DNA from: Caballeronia calidae
Lineage (GTDB): Bacteria; Pseudomonadota; Gammaproteobacteria; Burkholderiales; Burkholderiaceae
Direction: 5' to 3'
Length of the DNA stretch: 64,000 nt
Assembly (NCBI RefSeq): GCF_900044055.2
Contig: NZ_FCOX02000001.1
Span: 124,001 to 188,000 of the forward strand
Under the pieces are notes generated by a model, which saw only the letters and a list, made by a program, of their open reading frames with translations, was not told where the DNA came from and searched no databases. This document shows positions 45,257-54,488 of this stretch, piece after piece (the stretch's first letter is position 1; every line of letters starts with the position of its first letter). Both the position numbers and the translations under genes were made by a program.

Positions 45257-45864
45257 TTTCGTGTCGGTCTATTTGCGTTGCCCCTATGCGGGGCGGCAGT
45301 CACTTTCTTTGCTGCTGCAAAGAAAGTAACCAAAGAAACAGCTATCCCCAGCCTAAGCACTTCAGGCCGGCCGCGGCACAGAACTTCGCACGTGGTCCGG
45401 CAGTAGCGAGTGCCCTCATAGGCCTAACCGGGCTTGGACCGCGCACGGTCTGACAAGCTAGAAGTTATAGCGCGCTGGTTCAGCACCAAATAGCTCCGGC
45501 ACAGCGCTACGCGCTGCCGTTGGGTCTGCAAGGGAAACCAACAAACCACCGATGCGGTGAGATGGACGTGTCAGCAAGGAAGCGCGCGCCGACCCGATGG
45601 ACCGGTCGGCCGCGAAGCGGGACGGAGCTATTTGGCGCCTTACCAGTCAGTTGAGTGGTGCGATGTGACAGACCGTGCGCGATCCAAGCCCGATTAGACC
45701 TATGAGGGCACTCGCTACTGCCGGACCACGAGAGTGCTTCTGTGCCGCGGCCGGTGTGAAGTACTTTGGATGGGGATAGCTGTTTCTTTGGTTACTTTCT
45801 TTGCAGCAGCAAAGAAAGTGACTGCCGCCCCGCACAGGGGCAGTGCTAATAGACCGACGCGAAA
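45257..45864. repeat. Large imperfect inverted-repeat element with 196-base arms
   Basis: Left arm 45257-45452 and right arm 45669-45864 are equal in length and inverted copies, with scattered mismatches and few indels. The best block is CACTTTCTTTGCTGCTGCAA and its continuation AGAAAGTAACCAAAGAAAC. The 216-base centre holds a shorter inverted pair, CCAAATAGCTCCG near 45486 and CGGAGCTATTTGG near 45623. Translations of the arm give GAAVTFFAAAKKVT, familiar from many spurious small ORFs in Burkholderia genomes, so it belongs to a dispersed repeat family. No transposase is present. Confidence 0.85.
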
Positions 45865-45895
45865 TCGGGATCCGGCGAAAGCCTCAACGAAGCAG

Positions 45896-45915
45896 CCCAA
45901 CCCCAACCCCAACCC
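45896..45915. repeat. Short CCCCAA tandem repeat
   Basis: Three tandem copies of a CCCCAA-type hexamer lie between the inverted-repeat element and the end of the nucleobase permease gene. It may be a simple-sequence footprint next to the element. Confidence 0.5.
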
Positions 45916-45928
45916 AAAGCCAAAACCG

Positions 45929-47230
45929 TTAAATCACGCCCGCCTCACGCCGCCGCAACAGCGCATAAAAAATGATCGCTCCAAACGTAGCCGTCCCGAT
46001 CCCGCCAAGAGCAAACCCACCGAGCTTGAGCGTGAAATCCCCAGTGCCAAGCACAAGCGTCACCGCAGCAACGATCAAATTCCGGTTATCCGAAAAATTC
46101 ACCTTATTGACGACCCAGATCCGCGCGCCGGTGACGGCGATGAGCCCGAACACGACGATGGAAACGCCGCCCAACACCGGCCCTGGGATCGTCTGAATCA
46201 ACGCGCCGAACTTCGGCGAAAACCCGAGCACGATCGCAAAGAGCGCCGCGATCACGAACACGAGCGTCGAATAGATCTTAGTGACGGCCATCACACCGAT
46301 ATTTTCGGCATACGTCGTCACGCCGGTCCCGCCCGCGAACCCGGAAACGATCGTCGCCAGCCCGTCGCCGATGAACGCGCGCCCGATGTATTTATCGAGG
46401 CTCTTGCCCGTCATCGCGCCAACGGCCTTGATGTGCCCGAGATTCTCCGCCACGAGAATGATCGCGACGGGCGCGATGAGCGTCATCGCCGGGGCTTCGA
46501 ACACGGGCGCAGTGAAGTGCGGCATGCCGAACCACGCGGCATTCGCGACGATCGCAAAGTCGATCGGCTTGCCCATGCCCATGCCGTTGGTCAGCACGGC
46601 ATAGATGAGGTACGCGATCGCGAGGCCGATCAGAATCAGCAACCGCTGCGCCATGCCGCGCGCGAACACCGCGACGCCGCCCACGCACAGCACGGTGACG
46701 AGCGCCATCCACGATTCGAAGCTGCTGCCCATCACGCCCTTCACGGCGATCGGCGCGAGATTCAGCCCGATCACGCAGACGATCGCGCCCGTGACGACCG
46801 GCGGCATCAGCGTTTCGATCCACTTCGTGCCGACCGCCGCAACGATCACGCCGATGATTGCGTAAGCCACACCGCAGGCGATGATCCCGCCGAGCGCGAC
46901 CGCAATATTCATGTTCGGGCCCTGACCGCCATAACCCGTGACCGCGATCACCAGACCGATGAACGCGAAGCTCGAGCCGAGATAGCTCGGCACGCGCCCG
47001 CCGACCAGCACGAAAAACAGCAACGTGCCGATGCCCGACATGAAGATGCACAGATTGGGATCGAAGCCCATCAGGAGCGGCGCGAGCACGGTCGAGCCGA
47101 ACATCGCGACGACGTGCTGAATGCCCATCGCGATCATCTGCGGCCAGGGCAGACGCTGGTCGGGCGCAACGACGCGCCCCTCCTGGGCGTCCGGCTGAAC
47201 CGGCCAGCGCGGGAAATAGGAATCGGACAT
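45929..47230 (-). CDS. Uracil/xanthine permease (NCS2 family)
   Basis: The 433-residue membrane protein of ~12-14 helices has NCS2 motifs: MGIQHVVAMFGSTVLAPLLMGFDPN at the N-terminus, PVVTGAIVCVIGLNLAPIA, VAENLGHIKAVGAMTG with the substrate-binding Glu, and GDGLATIVSGFAGGTGVTTYAENIGVMAVTK with the second binding Glu. It fits UraA/RutG-type proton symporters for uracil more than xanthine carriers. AAGGAG Shine-Dalgarno ~10 bases upstream. Confidence 0.9.
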   Translation of the reverse strand: MSDSYFPRWPVQPDAQEGRVVAPDQRLPWPQMIAMGIQHVVAMFGSTVLAPLLMGFDPNLCIFMSGIGTLLFFVLVGGRVPSYLGSSFAFIGLVIAVTGYGGQGPNMNIAVALGGIIACGVAYAIIGVIVAAVGTKWIETLMPPVVTGAIVCVIGLNLAPIAVKGVMGSSFESWMALVTVLCVGGVAVFARGMAQRLLILIGLAIAYLIYAVLTNGMGMGKPIDFAIVANAAWFGMPHFTAPVFEAPAMTLIAPVAIILVAENLGHIKAVGAMTGKSLDKYIGRAFIGDGLATIVSGFAGGTGVTTYAENIGVMAVTKIYSTLVFVIAALFAIVLGFSPKFGALIQTIPGPVLGGVSIVVFGLIAVTGARIWVVNKVNFSDNRNLIVAAVTLVLGTGDFTLKLGGFALGGIGTATFGAIIFYALLRRREAGVI

Positions 47231-47392
47231 CGGCGGGGCTCCTTCTCGGCGGTGAGGCGCCGACCGTGCGGCGCGCTTGATCTGAAAAAACAGGCGCGAG
47301 TGTACGGAGCGGGCTCTCGGGTGGCAAGCGAGCCGATATTACGACCGTTTGGCCGTCGTTCGCCCGCCACGCGTCACGTCTGCCCAGGCGTT

Positions 47393-48952
47393 TCAGGCGC
47401 CGCGCGCCAGCTCGAACACCGCGACGGCGCTCTTCAACTGCTCCGCCTGATAGGCCATCGCGCCCGCGGCGGCGGCCGCCTGCTCGACGAGCGCCGCGTT
47501 CTGCTGCGTCACCTGGTCCATCTGCGCGACCGCGCGATTCACCTGCTCGATGCCCGCGCTCTGCTCGTGCGACGCCGACGAAATCTGCGCCATGATGTCC
47601 GTCACGCGGTGCACGGCCTGCGTGACGTCGGCCATCGTCGCGCCGGCGCGCTCGGCGAGCGCCGCGCCGCTGTCGACGCGCGCCGTCGATGCCTCGATCA
47701 GCTCCTTGATCTCCCTCGCCGATGTCGCGCTGCGCTGCGCGAGCGAACGCACTTCGCCCGCGACCACCGCGAACCCGCGCCCTTCCTCGCCTGCACGCGC
47801 CGCTTCCACCGCAGCGTTCAGCGCGAGGATATTCGTCTGGAACGCAATGCCCTCGATCACGGCGATGATGTCCGTCATGCGCTTGCTGCCCGACGCCAGC
47901 TCGCGCATGTTGTCGACCACCTCGCCGACGAGTTCGCTGCCGCGCGCCGACACATCCGACGCGCCGCGCGCAAGTCCGCTCGCTTCGTCCGCATTGCTCG
48001 CGTTCTGGCGCACGGTCTGCGTGAGCTGCTCCATGCTCGATGCGGTTTCCTCCAGCGACGCCGCCTGCTCTTCCGTGCGCTGCGACAGATCGGTGTTGCC
48101 CTGCGCGATTTCGCGCGACGCGTACAGGATCGAATCGCTCGAATGACGAATCCCGCCGACGATGTCCGCGAGCTTCGCGCTCATGTTGCCGAGGCTCGCG
48201 AGCATGCTGGTGTCGTCGCCGGGGCGCGTGGCGACGCGCGCACTCAGGTCGCCGCGGGCGATGCGGTCGGCGATGTCGGCCGCATACGCCGGCTCGCCGC
48301 CGAGCTGCGCCGACAAACGCCGGCCGATCAGCACCGCAAGCAGCGCGCCCGCGATCATCGCGCCGAACACCAGCGCGAGCATGACGACGCGCATCGTTTC
48401 ATATTCCGACGCCGCGTCGTTGCGCGCCTCGGTCGCGCGCTTGCGCTTGAAGTCGGCGAGACGTTCCAGCGCATCGCGCGCCTTCTCGCTCGCGGCGATC
48501 GCGCGCGCGATGAGGCCCATCTGGTCCACGTCGACCGGCATCGGCTTCTTGCCCATCTGCATCAGCACGATGTCTTCCCACGCGGCGACGGACTTGCTCG
48601 CGGCGTCGTAAAGCGCGATGCCGTCGGCGGAGCGGATCGTCGGACGCATCTGCTCGAACGCACGGTGCATGCTGTCGAGCGAGCCCGACATGCCTTCCTT
48701 CAGCTTCGCCTTGCCGGCATCGTCGGCGAAGGTGAGGTTCGCGGCGGCGAGATCCGTGTTGAGCTTGTTCTTGTTGACTTCCTCGACCCAATAGAGACCG
48801 TCCATATGACGGTCGCCGATTTCGTCGATCAGGCCGTTCATCTTCGCTAGCGAAACCACGCCGGTGGCGCCCACGCACGCGGTGAACAGAATCACCACCG
48901 CGAAGGACAGCAAGAGCTTGCTGAGCACGGACAGCCGGTCAAACCATTTCAT
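47393..48952 (-). CDS. Methyl-accepting chemotaxis protein (second)
   Basis: The 519-residue receptor has TM1 (about residues 12-32), a ~150-residue four-helix-bundle periplasmic domain (4HB_MCP type, [25 protein letters not shown]), TM2 near residues 190-210, HAMP ([27 protein letters not shown]) and the conserved signalling tip [21 protein letters not shown]. The start at 48952 follows a GAGGAG Shine-Dalgarno; upstream in-frame codons are not needed. It is similar in plan to the receptor at 19820. Ligand unknown. Confidence 0.92.
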   Translation of the reverse strand: MKWFDRLSVLSKLLLSFAVVILFTACVGATGVVSLAKMNGLIDEIGDRHMDGLYWVEEVNKNKLNTDLAAANLTFADDAGKAKLKEGMSGSLDSMHRAFEQMRPTIRSADGIALYDAASKSVAAWEDIVLMQMGKKPMPVDVDQMGLIARAIAASEKARDALERLADFKRKRATEARNDAASEYETMRVVMLALVFGAMIAGALLAVLIGRRLSAQLGGEPAYAADIADRIARGDLSARVATRPGDDTSMLASLGNMSAKLADIVGGIRHSSDSILYASREIAQGNTDLSQRTEEQAASLEETASSMEQLTQTVRQNASNADEASGLARGASDVSARGSELVGEVVDNMRELASGSKRMTDIIAVIEGIAFQTNILALNAAVEAARAGEEGRGFAVVAGEVRSLAQRSATSAREIKELIEASTARVDSGAALAERAGATMADVTQAVHRVTDIMAQISSASHEQSAGIEQVNRAVAQMDQVTQQNAALVEQAAAAAGAMAYQAEQLKSAVAVFELARGA

Positions 48953-49490
48953 CGATGTCTCCTCTCGTCGGCCGAAACAGGCGATGGATCGCCCCGCTCC
49001 GGCCTTCACGCAAAAGCCGGCGCCCCGCAGACGACGCCCGCGGACGGCGCGGCACGAACCCCGGTTCGCGCACAGAGTGGCTTTACGGCGCTCGTGTCGA
49101 CTTTCTTGAGCGCGTATGAAGGAGATAACGCCTCGTGGATGAGGCTCGGATATCGACGAAAGACCCGCTCGAACTTGTCCGAAAAAGAAACTGCCGAAAA
49201 GCAGACAATCTAGGCAGATTCTTAATTAAGACTTCTCTTATTTGGGCATACAACTCCGCCACGTATGCTTTCTACGTGCGTGTTCCATGTATGCGCATGT
49301 AGTCGTTGCAACTCTCCGATTTCGCCCTTGGCACCCGGCTTGGGCGGTTCTTTTTTGGGCGAACGGTTTTCCACCTGTACCCGCTGTTCCGGTCTCGCGC
49401 CGTCCCGGTCCCAATAACTCCCGCTTTACCTGAATTCGTCCGGCGCGTTCGCGCGCAGAGCGACGAGCCGCTCATGCGCGCGTTTTCCCG
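48953..49490. other. 538-base gap between the chemoreceptor and regA
   Basis: No convincing gene. The region is less GC-rich around 49190-49270 and contains the inverted pair CACGTA (49260-49265) and TACGTG (49273-49278) with a seven-base spacer, and TTAATTAA just before it. Short open frames on both strands (about 49242-49497) lack Shine-Dalgarno sites and recognisable protein features. It must hold the chemoreceptor promoter. Confidence 0.5.
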
Positions 49491-50033
49491 CTACTGACGC
49501 ACCGGCTTCTTCGCGAGCTTGCGCTGCAGCGTGCGCCGATGCATGTTGAGCGCGCGCGCCGTCGCCGAGATATTGCCGTTGTTCTCGGCAAGCGCCCGCT
49601 GGATATGCTCCCATTCGAGCCGCGCGACGGACAAAAGCGTCGGATTCTCGATCGCCTCTTCGGCCGTCTGCTCGCTCGCCTGCTCGTGCAGCGCGGCGAG
49701 AATCGTCTCGACGTTGGCCGGCTTCGCGAGATAGTTGTCGGCGCCGTCCTTCACCGCCTGCACGGCCGTCGCGATGCTCGCGTAACCGGTCAGCACGAGA
49801 ATGCGCGCGTCGGGCTGCAGGTCGCGCAGCGGCGAGACGAGCCGCAGACCGGAATCGTTGCCCAAATGCAGATCGACCGTGATCTGACCGAACTTGTGCT
49901 GATTGGCGAGCTTCAGCGCTTCGTCGGCGTCGTGCGCCTGATGCGTGGTATAGCCGCGCCGCGTGAGGCCGCGGGCGAGAATGCCCGAAAAGACTTCATC
50001 GTCGTCGATGATCAGGAAGTTCGTATCGCTCAT
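49491..50033 (-). CDS. regA: RegA/PrrA/ActR-type redox response regulator
   Basis: The 180-residue regulator has a receiver domain (FLIIDDDEVFSGILARGL; phospho-acceptor Asp in ITVDLHLGNDSG; Lys in NYLAKPANVE) and a short Fis-type DNA-binding domain ISATARALNMHRRTLQRKLAKKPV, nearly diagnostic for the RegA/PrrA/ActR/RoxR family. It is paired with the RegB-like kinase 43 bases upstream. The family controls respiration genes, including alternative oxidases, by redox state, so the cytochrome bd operon here is a plausible target. Confidence 0.9.
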   Translation of the reverse strand: MSDTNFLIIDDDEVFSGILARGLTRRGYTTHQAHDADEALKLANQHKFGQITVDLHLGNDSGLRLVSPLRDLQPDARILVLTGYASIATAVQAVKDGADNYLAKPANVETILAALHEQASEQTAEEAIENPTLLSVARLEWEHIQRALAENNGNISATARALNMHRRTLQRKLAKKPVRQ

Positions 50034-50076
50034 GCTTTTTCTCCGTAGTGCCGTTTTCGCGCGCCTGAGTTCGAGT

Positions 50077-51420
50077 TCAGGCCGCGCCGCTGCGTTCAGT
50101 CCTGGCCGCTTGCGCCGGCGCCGCGGCCGCGCCGCGGTTCGGCAGGCGCAACACTGCGCACGTGCCGCGCGGTTTTCCGTCAATGAGCTCGATCGATCCG
50201 GAAAGCCGCGCCGCCGCCGCGAACGCCAGATAAAGCCCGACGCCGTGCCCGCCTTGCGTGCTGTCGACCGGGCTCGCGCCCAACGTCGCGCGCAGCGCGG
50301 GCGGAATGCCCGGGCCACGGTCGCACACGTCGAAGCGCACGTAATCCATTGTGTCGATGGTTTCCGCCGACGCCCGCAGCGTCACCGATTCGCTGCTTGC
50401 ACGCGCCGCGTTGTCGAGCAGGATCGTCAGAATCTGGCCGACGGAGACGGCATCGTCGATCGACGCATCCTCGGGCGTCTCGCCGATCCGCGCGAATTTC
50501 ACCTGCGGATGTCGCAGTCGCCATTGCTCGATGAAGCTCGGAAGCCATTCGTCGAGCGCCTGGCGACTCGAAGGCCCACCCGCGCGGCTGCGCAGGCGCG
50601 CGAGCGCCGAGGTGCAGAGCGCCATCTGCTGCTCGAGCAGTTCGAAGTCCGATGCGTAGGGCGCGAGATTCTTGTCGTGCGCGGCGGAGTCGCGCAATTC
50701 CTCGGACAGCATCGCGATGGTCGAGAGCGGCGTGCCCATTTCGTGCGCGACGGTCGCGGCCTGCACGCCGAGCGCGACCGCCCGCTCGTCGCGCAGATGG
50801 CGCTGCTGGGCATCGGCGAGCGCGGCATCGCGCACGCGCAGCGCCCGCGACATGCGCGCGACGAACCAGCCGATCAGCCCGACGCTCACCATGAAGTTGA
50901 CCCACAGGCCGGTGCGGAAATAATCGAAGAGATTGGCCGGATTCTCGATGTTGAGCGGCACGTAGTTGTACGACAGCAGCGCGTAGCACGCGACGGCGAA
51001 AAGCGCGAGGCAGGCCATCATGGTCCACGGCAGCACGGCGGCGGCAATGGCCAGCGACGGCAGATAGAGCGTGACGAACGGATTGGTCGCGCCGCCGGAC
51101 AGGAACAGCAGCGCCGAGAGCGCGCCGAGGTCGACCCACATTTGCCCGAACAGTTCGAGATTGGTCTCCGGCCGCGCCCGCGCGACCCGCAGAAACGTGA
51201 GGCCGTTGAAGATCATTTCCAGCGCGATCACGAGCAGCATCGCGGGCAGCGGGAGCTTCGCGCCGAAGAAGATCTGCACGACGGCGATGGTCGTCAGCTG
51301 GCCGATGATCGCGAGCGAGCGAAGCCAGAAGAGATGACCGAGATTGACCCGTCCGGTGGTGGTTATGCGATGCATCTGGTTGAGTGTCTGATCGTGCCCG
51401 CGCGCGTCATCGCGCTCCAT
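50077..51420 (-). CDS. regB: RegB/PrrB/RoxS-type redox sensor histidine kinase
   Basis: The 447-residue kinase has six N-terminal transmembrane helices and the RegB hallmarks: the quinone-site heptad GGATNPF, the H-box ATVAHEMGTPLSTIAML, and a Cys in LLEQQMALCTSALARL at the place of the redox-active cysteine. The ATPase domain has ILTILLDNAARAS, DRGPGIPP and GGHGVGLYL. It should sense quinone/redox state and phosphorylate RegA. A start at 51375 (MHRITTTG) is an alternative. Confidence 0.9.
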   Translation of the reverse strand: MERDDARGHDQTLNQMHRITTTGRVNLGHLFWLRSLAIIGQLTTIAVVQIFFGAKLPLPAMLLVIALEMIFNGLTFLRVARARPETNLELFGQMWVDLGALSALLFLSGGATNPFVTLYLPSLAIAAAVLPWTMMACLALFAVACYALLSYNYVPLNIENPANLFDYFRTGLWVNFMVSVGLIGWFVARMSRALRVRDAALADAQQRHLRDERAVALGVQAATVAHEMGTPLSTIAMLSEELRDSAAHDKNLAPYASDFELLEQQMALCTSALARLRSRAGGPSSRQALDEWLPSFIEQWRLRHPQVKFARIGETPEDASIDDAVSVGQILTILLDNAARASSESVTLRASAETIDTMDYVRFDVCDRGPGIPPALRATLGASPVDSTQGGHGVGLYLAFAAAARLSGSIELIDGKPRGTCAVLRLPNRGAAAAPAQAARTERSGAA

Positions 51421-51511
51421 GCGACATTATCCCGCTTGCATCGAGCTTGCTGCGGCATCTGGCGCGATTTGTCGCACCTCGGCTCGCACGGCTGCCGCGG
51501 CACGTCGACTG

Positions 51512-51733
51512 CTAATCGGATCGGGCGATGCGTTCGATTTCCGCCGCGAGACACGCCGGACACAGGCAACTCATGCCGGGCCGCAGGCGATCGACAGGCA
51601 GCGCGGGCAGTCCGGCGCACCAGCAGACCGCGTCGCCCGCGAGCTTGCCGCAGCGAAACGGCGCGCCGCAGCGTGCGCAAACCTGCGCGCCTCGCGCTTC
51701 AGGCGCGTTCGATTCCGGGGGTACGTTCATCAT
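51512..51733 (-). CDS. Cysteine-rich CWC-type small protein
   Basis: The ~73-residue protein has VCARCGAPFRCGKLAGDAVCWCAGLPALP and a C-terminal CLCPACLAAEIERIA. The CxxC, CG and CWC spacing fits the Cys-rich CWC family (PF14375 type) of probable zinc-binding proteins of unknown role. The start is not fixed: 51733 and 51730 are adjacent Met codons, and 51766 is an upstream alternative. Confidence 0.75.
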   Translation of the reverse strand: MMNVPPESNAPEARGAQVCARCGAPFRCGKLAGDAVCWCAGLPALPVDRLRPGMSCLCPACLAAEIERIARSD

Positions 51734-51853
51734 CTTGTCATCAATCCGCTCGAACGATGATCGCATGCCGGCCGCCCGGCCGGAAAACGTGGCGCCGGCG
51801 CGGCAATTCGTCCTGCTGCGCTGCGTCAGTCCTGTACAATTCGGCGTGTTTAA

Positions 51854-52777
<924 letters not shown>

Positions 52778-52826
52778 GCTTTCTTCAGTTCCTCGAACGC
52801 CCGCCCATGCGCGGGCGTTTTCACAT

Positions 52827-53573
52827 ATGACCGCGCATCGCCCGTCCCGCCGCCGCCGCGTCAAAACGCGCGGCCCCGTCTGGCTCTTCGATCTCGACAA
52901 CACGCTGCACCACGCGTCGCACGCCATCTTCCCGGCGATCAATCGCGGGATGACGCAGTACATCATGGATCGCCTTTCCGTCGATGTCGACGAGGCGAAC
53001 CGGCTGCGCATCGGCTACACGGTGCGCTACGGCGCGACGCTGCTCGGCCTCACCCGGCATCACGGCATCGATGCCGCCGATTTCCTGCGCGAGGTTCATA
53101 CCTTCCCCGATCTGCCGTCGATGGTGCGCGCCGAGCGCGGTCTCGGGCGCATGCTGCGCGCGCTGCCCGGCCGCAAGATCGTGCTGACCAACGCACCGAC
53201 GCTGTATGCGCGCTCCGTGCTCGCGGAACTGGGCATCGCGAACCTGTTCGAGCGCGTGATCGCGATCGAGGACATGCGCGAGGGCGAGCACTGGCGCGCG
53301 AAGCCCGATGCGCCGATGCTGCGCCGTGCGATGCGCCGCGCGCATGTGCGTCTTTCGGATGCGATTCTCGTCGAGGATACGCGCGGGCATCTGAAGCGCT
53401 ATCGGCGATTGGGAATCCGCACGGTGTGGATCGTCGGGCATCTGCCGGTCACGAAGACATCGAGCGGCGGGCTGTCGATGCGCAAGCCGGGCGTCGGCCG
53501 ACCGCATTATGTCGATCGGACGGTGCGCTCGTTGCGCGCGCTGACGCTCGGCATGCGCGGCGCCGCGTTCTGA
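52827..53573 (+). CDS. HAD-family pyrimidine 5'-nucleotidase
   Basis: The 248-residue HAD hydrolase has motif I in VWLFDLDNTLHHASHAIFPAIN, motif II in KIVLTNAPTLYA, the Lys in HWRAKPDAPML and motif IV AILVEDTRGHL. It matches SDT1/PPN1-like pyrimidine 5'-nucleotidases, which dephosphorylate pyrimidine monophosphates. The first ~15 residues are very basic (SRRRRVKTRG). It follows argB by 49 bases; the usual Burkholderiaceae order argB-HAD continues with slmA, which is not here. Confidence 0.88.
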   Translation: MTAHRPSRRRRVKTRGPVWLFDLDNTLHHASHAIFPAINRGMTQYIMDRLSVDVDEANRLRIGYTVRYGATLLGLTRHHGIDAADFLREVHTFPDLPSMVRAERGLGRMLRALPGRKIVLTNAPTLYARSVLAELGIANLFERVIAIEDMREGEHWRAKPDAPMLRRAMRRAHVRLSDAILVEDTRGHLKRYRRLGIRTVWIVGHLPVTKTSSGGLSMRKPGVGRPHYVDRTVRSLRALTLGMRGAAF

Positions 53574-53593
53574 CGCAATCGCGCCGATTGCCG

Positions 53594-53914
53594 CTACATC
53601 CGAAACAGCCGCCGCGCGAGTATGTCCTCGAGGTCCGAACGCGTATCGACGACGAGGTGCACGTAGATGATGTCGCCATCGACCTTGTAGATGATCCGGT
53701 TCGTGCCGCTCAGGACTTCGTAGTAGCCCGACATGCGGAAGTCGGCGAGCTCAGGCGGTGTCGAGCCATTGCGCGGCGCGGCTTCGATTTCGGCGATGGT
53801 GTCCGCGATCTTGTCGCGCGTCGCCGCCCACGCGGTGCCGCCGAACTTGTTGATGACGTAGCGACGGAAGTTCTGCAAGTCCACGCGAACGGGATCGAGA
53901 AAGACGGTCTTCAC
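53594..53914 (-). CDS. RelE/ParE-family toxin
   Basis: The 106-residue protein shows the RelE/ParE plan: FRRYVINKFGG...ATRDKIADTIAEIEA, YYEVLSGTNRIIYKVDGDIIYVHLVVDTRSDLEDIL, with the Arg and Tyr positions of the beta-sheet. It starts with GTG overlapping the antitoxin stop (GTGA). Targets are mRNA (RelE) or gyrase (ParE); the sequence does not decide. Confidence 0.88.
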   Translation of the reverse strand: MKTVFLDPVRVDLQNFRRYVINKFGGTAWAATRDKIADTIAEIEAAPRNGSTPPELADFRMSGYYEVLSGTNRIIYKVDGDIIYVHLVVDTRSDLEDILARRLFRM

Positions 53915-54192
53915 TTGACGCCTTCTTCACGGCCCATGCGGTCGATTTCGGCGAACACATCGCCCGCGCTCGTGCACTGACCGGCTTCGATGGTCTTCTG
54001 TCCCATCGCCAGAATCTTCAGGAGCGCGAGCGTCTGATGCAGATCCTCGTAGGACTGCACGTCCTGCACGACGACCCTGCCTTCGCCGTTCTGCGTGATG
54101 AGCATCGGCTCGCGGCTCTCGACGATGTTGCGGATCATCTCCGCCGCGCGGCTCTTCAGATGACTCAGCGGTCTGACCCGGCTCGGTTTCAT
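53911..54192 (-). CDS. Phd/YefM-family antitoxin
   Basis: The 93-residue protein begins RVRPLSHLKSRAAEMIRNIVESREPMLITQNGEGRVVVQDVQSYEDL, the Phd/YefM fold with its DNA-binding N-terminus and a C-terminal toxin-binding tail (KILAMGQKTIEAGQ, VFAEIDRMGREEG). It is translated first and overlaps the toxin gene. Confidence 0.9.
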   Translation of the reverse strand: MKPSRVRPLSHLKSRAAEMIRNIVESREPMLITQNGEGRVVVQDVQSYEDLHQTLALLKILAMGQKTIEAGQCTSAGDVFAEIDRMGREEGVK

Positions 54193-54291
54193 TCGCGCAT
54201 CTCCGCAAATCGAGACGATTAGTCAATATAGGCATAAAAGCAGGCCGCATCCAGCCAGCGCGCCGATTCGCGACGTCATGACGTTTTCCGC

Positions 54292-54297
54292 TATACT
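54292..54297 (+). promoter_or_regulatory. Possible -10 element for metX
   Basis: TATACT lies ~40 bases before the riboswitch P1 stem, where transcription starting near 54304 would include the whole aptamer. The -35 region is weak. Confidence 0.4.
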
Positions 54298-54331
54298 TCA
54301 CCGCTAACGAGAATTTCTCGAACATCAACAA

Positions 54332-54488
54332 CGCGCCGATTTGCTGACTCGATTGCGGGCGCGCGAGCCTCAGAGCTTCATCGCTGAAGGTTCACTATAA
54401 ATGCGGCTAAAGAGGTCGTCAGCCGCGCCATCGCCGTATCTCCGCGCATCGCCGACACCGTTTAGCCGCTTGGTCAAAGGCGGAATGA
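54332..54488 (+). promoter_or_regulatory. SAM-II-like riboswitch and expression platform of metX
   Basis: P1: CGCGCC (54332-54337) pairs with GGCGCG (54358-54363). The loop starts GATTTG and ends ATTGC, as in SAM-II loop 1. After a hairpin insert (54365-54393) comes ATAAATGCGGCTAAAGAGG (54397-54415), which follows the SAM-II 3' consensus AUAAAUG-URGCUAAA-AGG, with GGTC able to pair back to GACT of the loop. Downstream, TTTAGCCGC (54461-54469) is the perfect complement of GCGGCTAAA (54403-54411), and its CCGC can alternatively pair with GCGG (54480-54483) in the metX Shine-Dalgarno AAAGGCGGA. This gives a mutually exclusive ON/OFF pair. Confidence 0.78.

Noticed and set aside
45118..45912. Small frames encoding GAAVTFFAAAKKVT-type peptides
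   Set aside because: They are translations of the inverted-repeat arms and are common spurious calls in Burkholderia genomes.
49242..49497. Two short plus-strand frames in the gap before regA
   Set aside because: No Shine-Dalgarno, no recognisable protein features, and they overlap each other in different frames.
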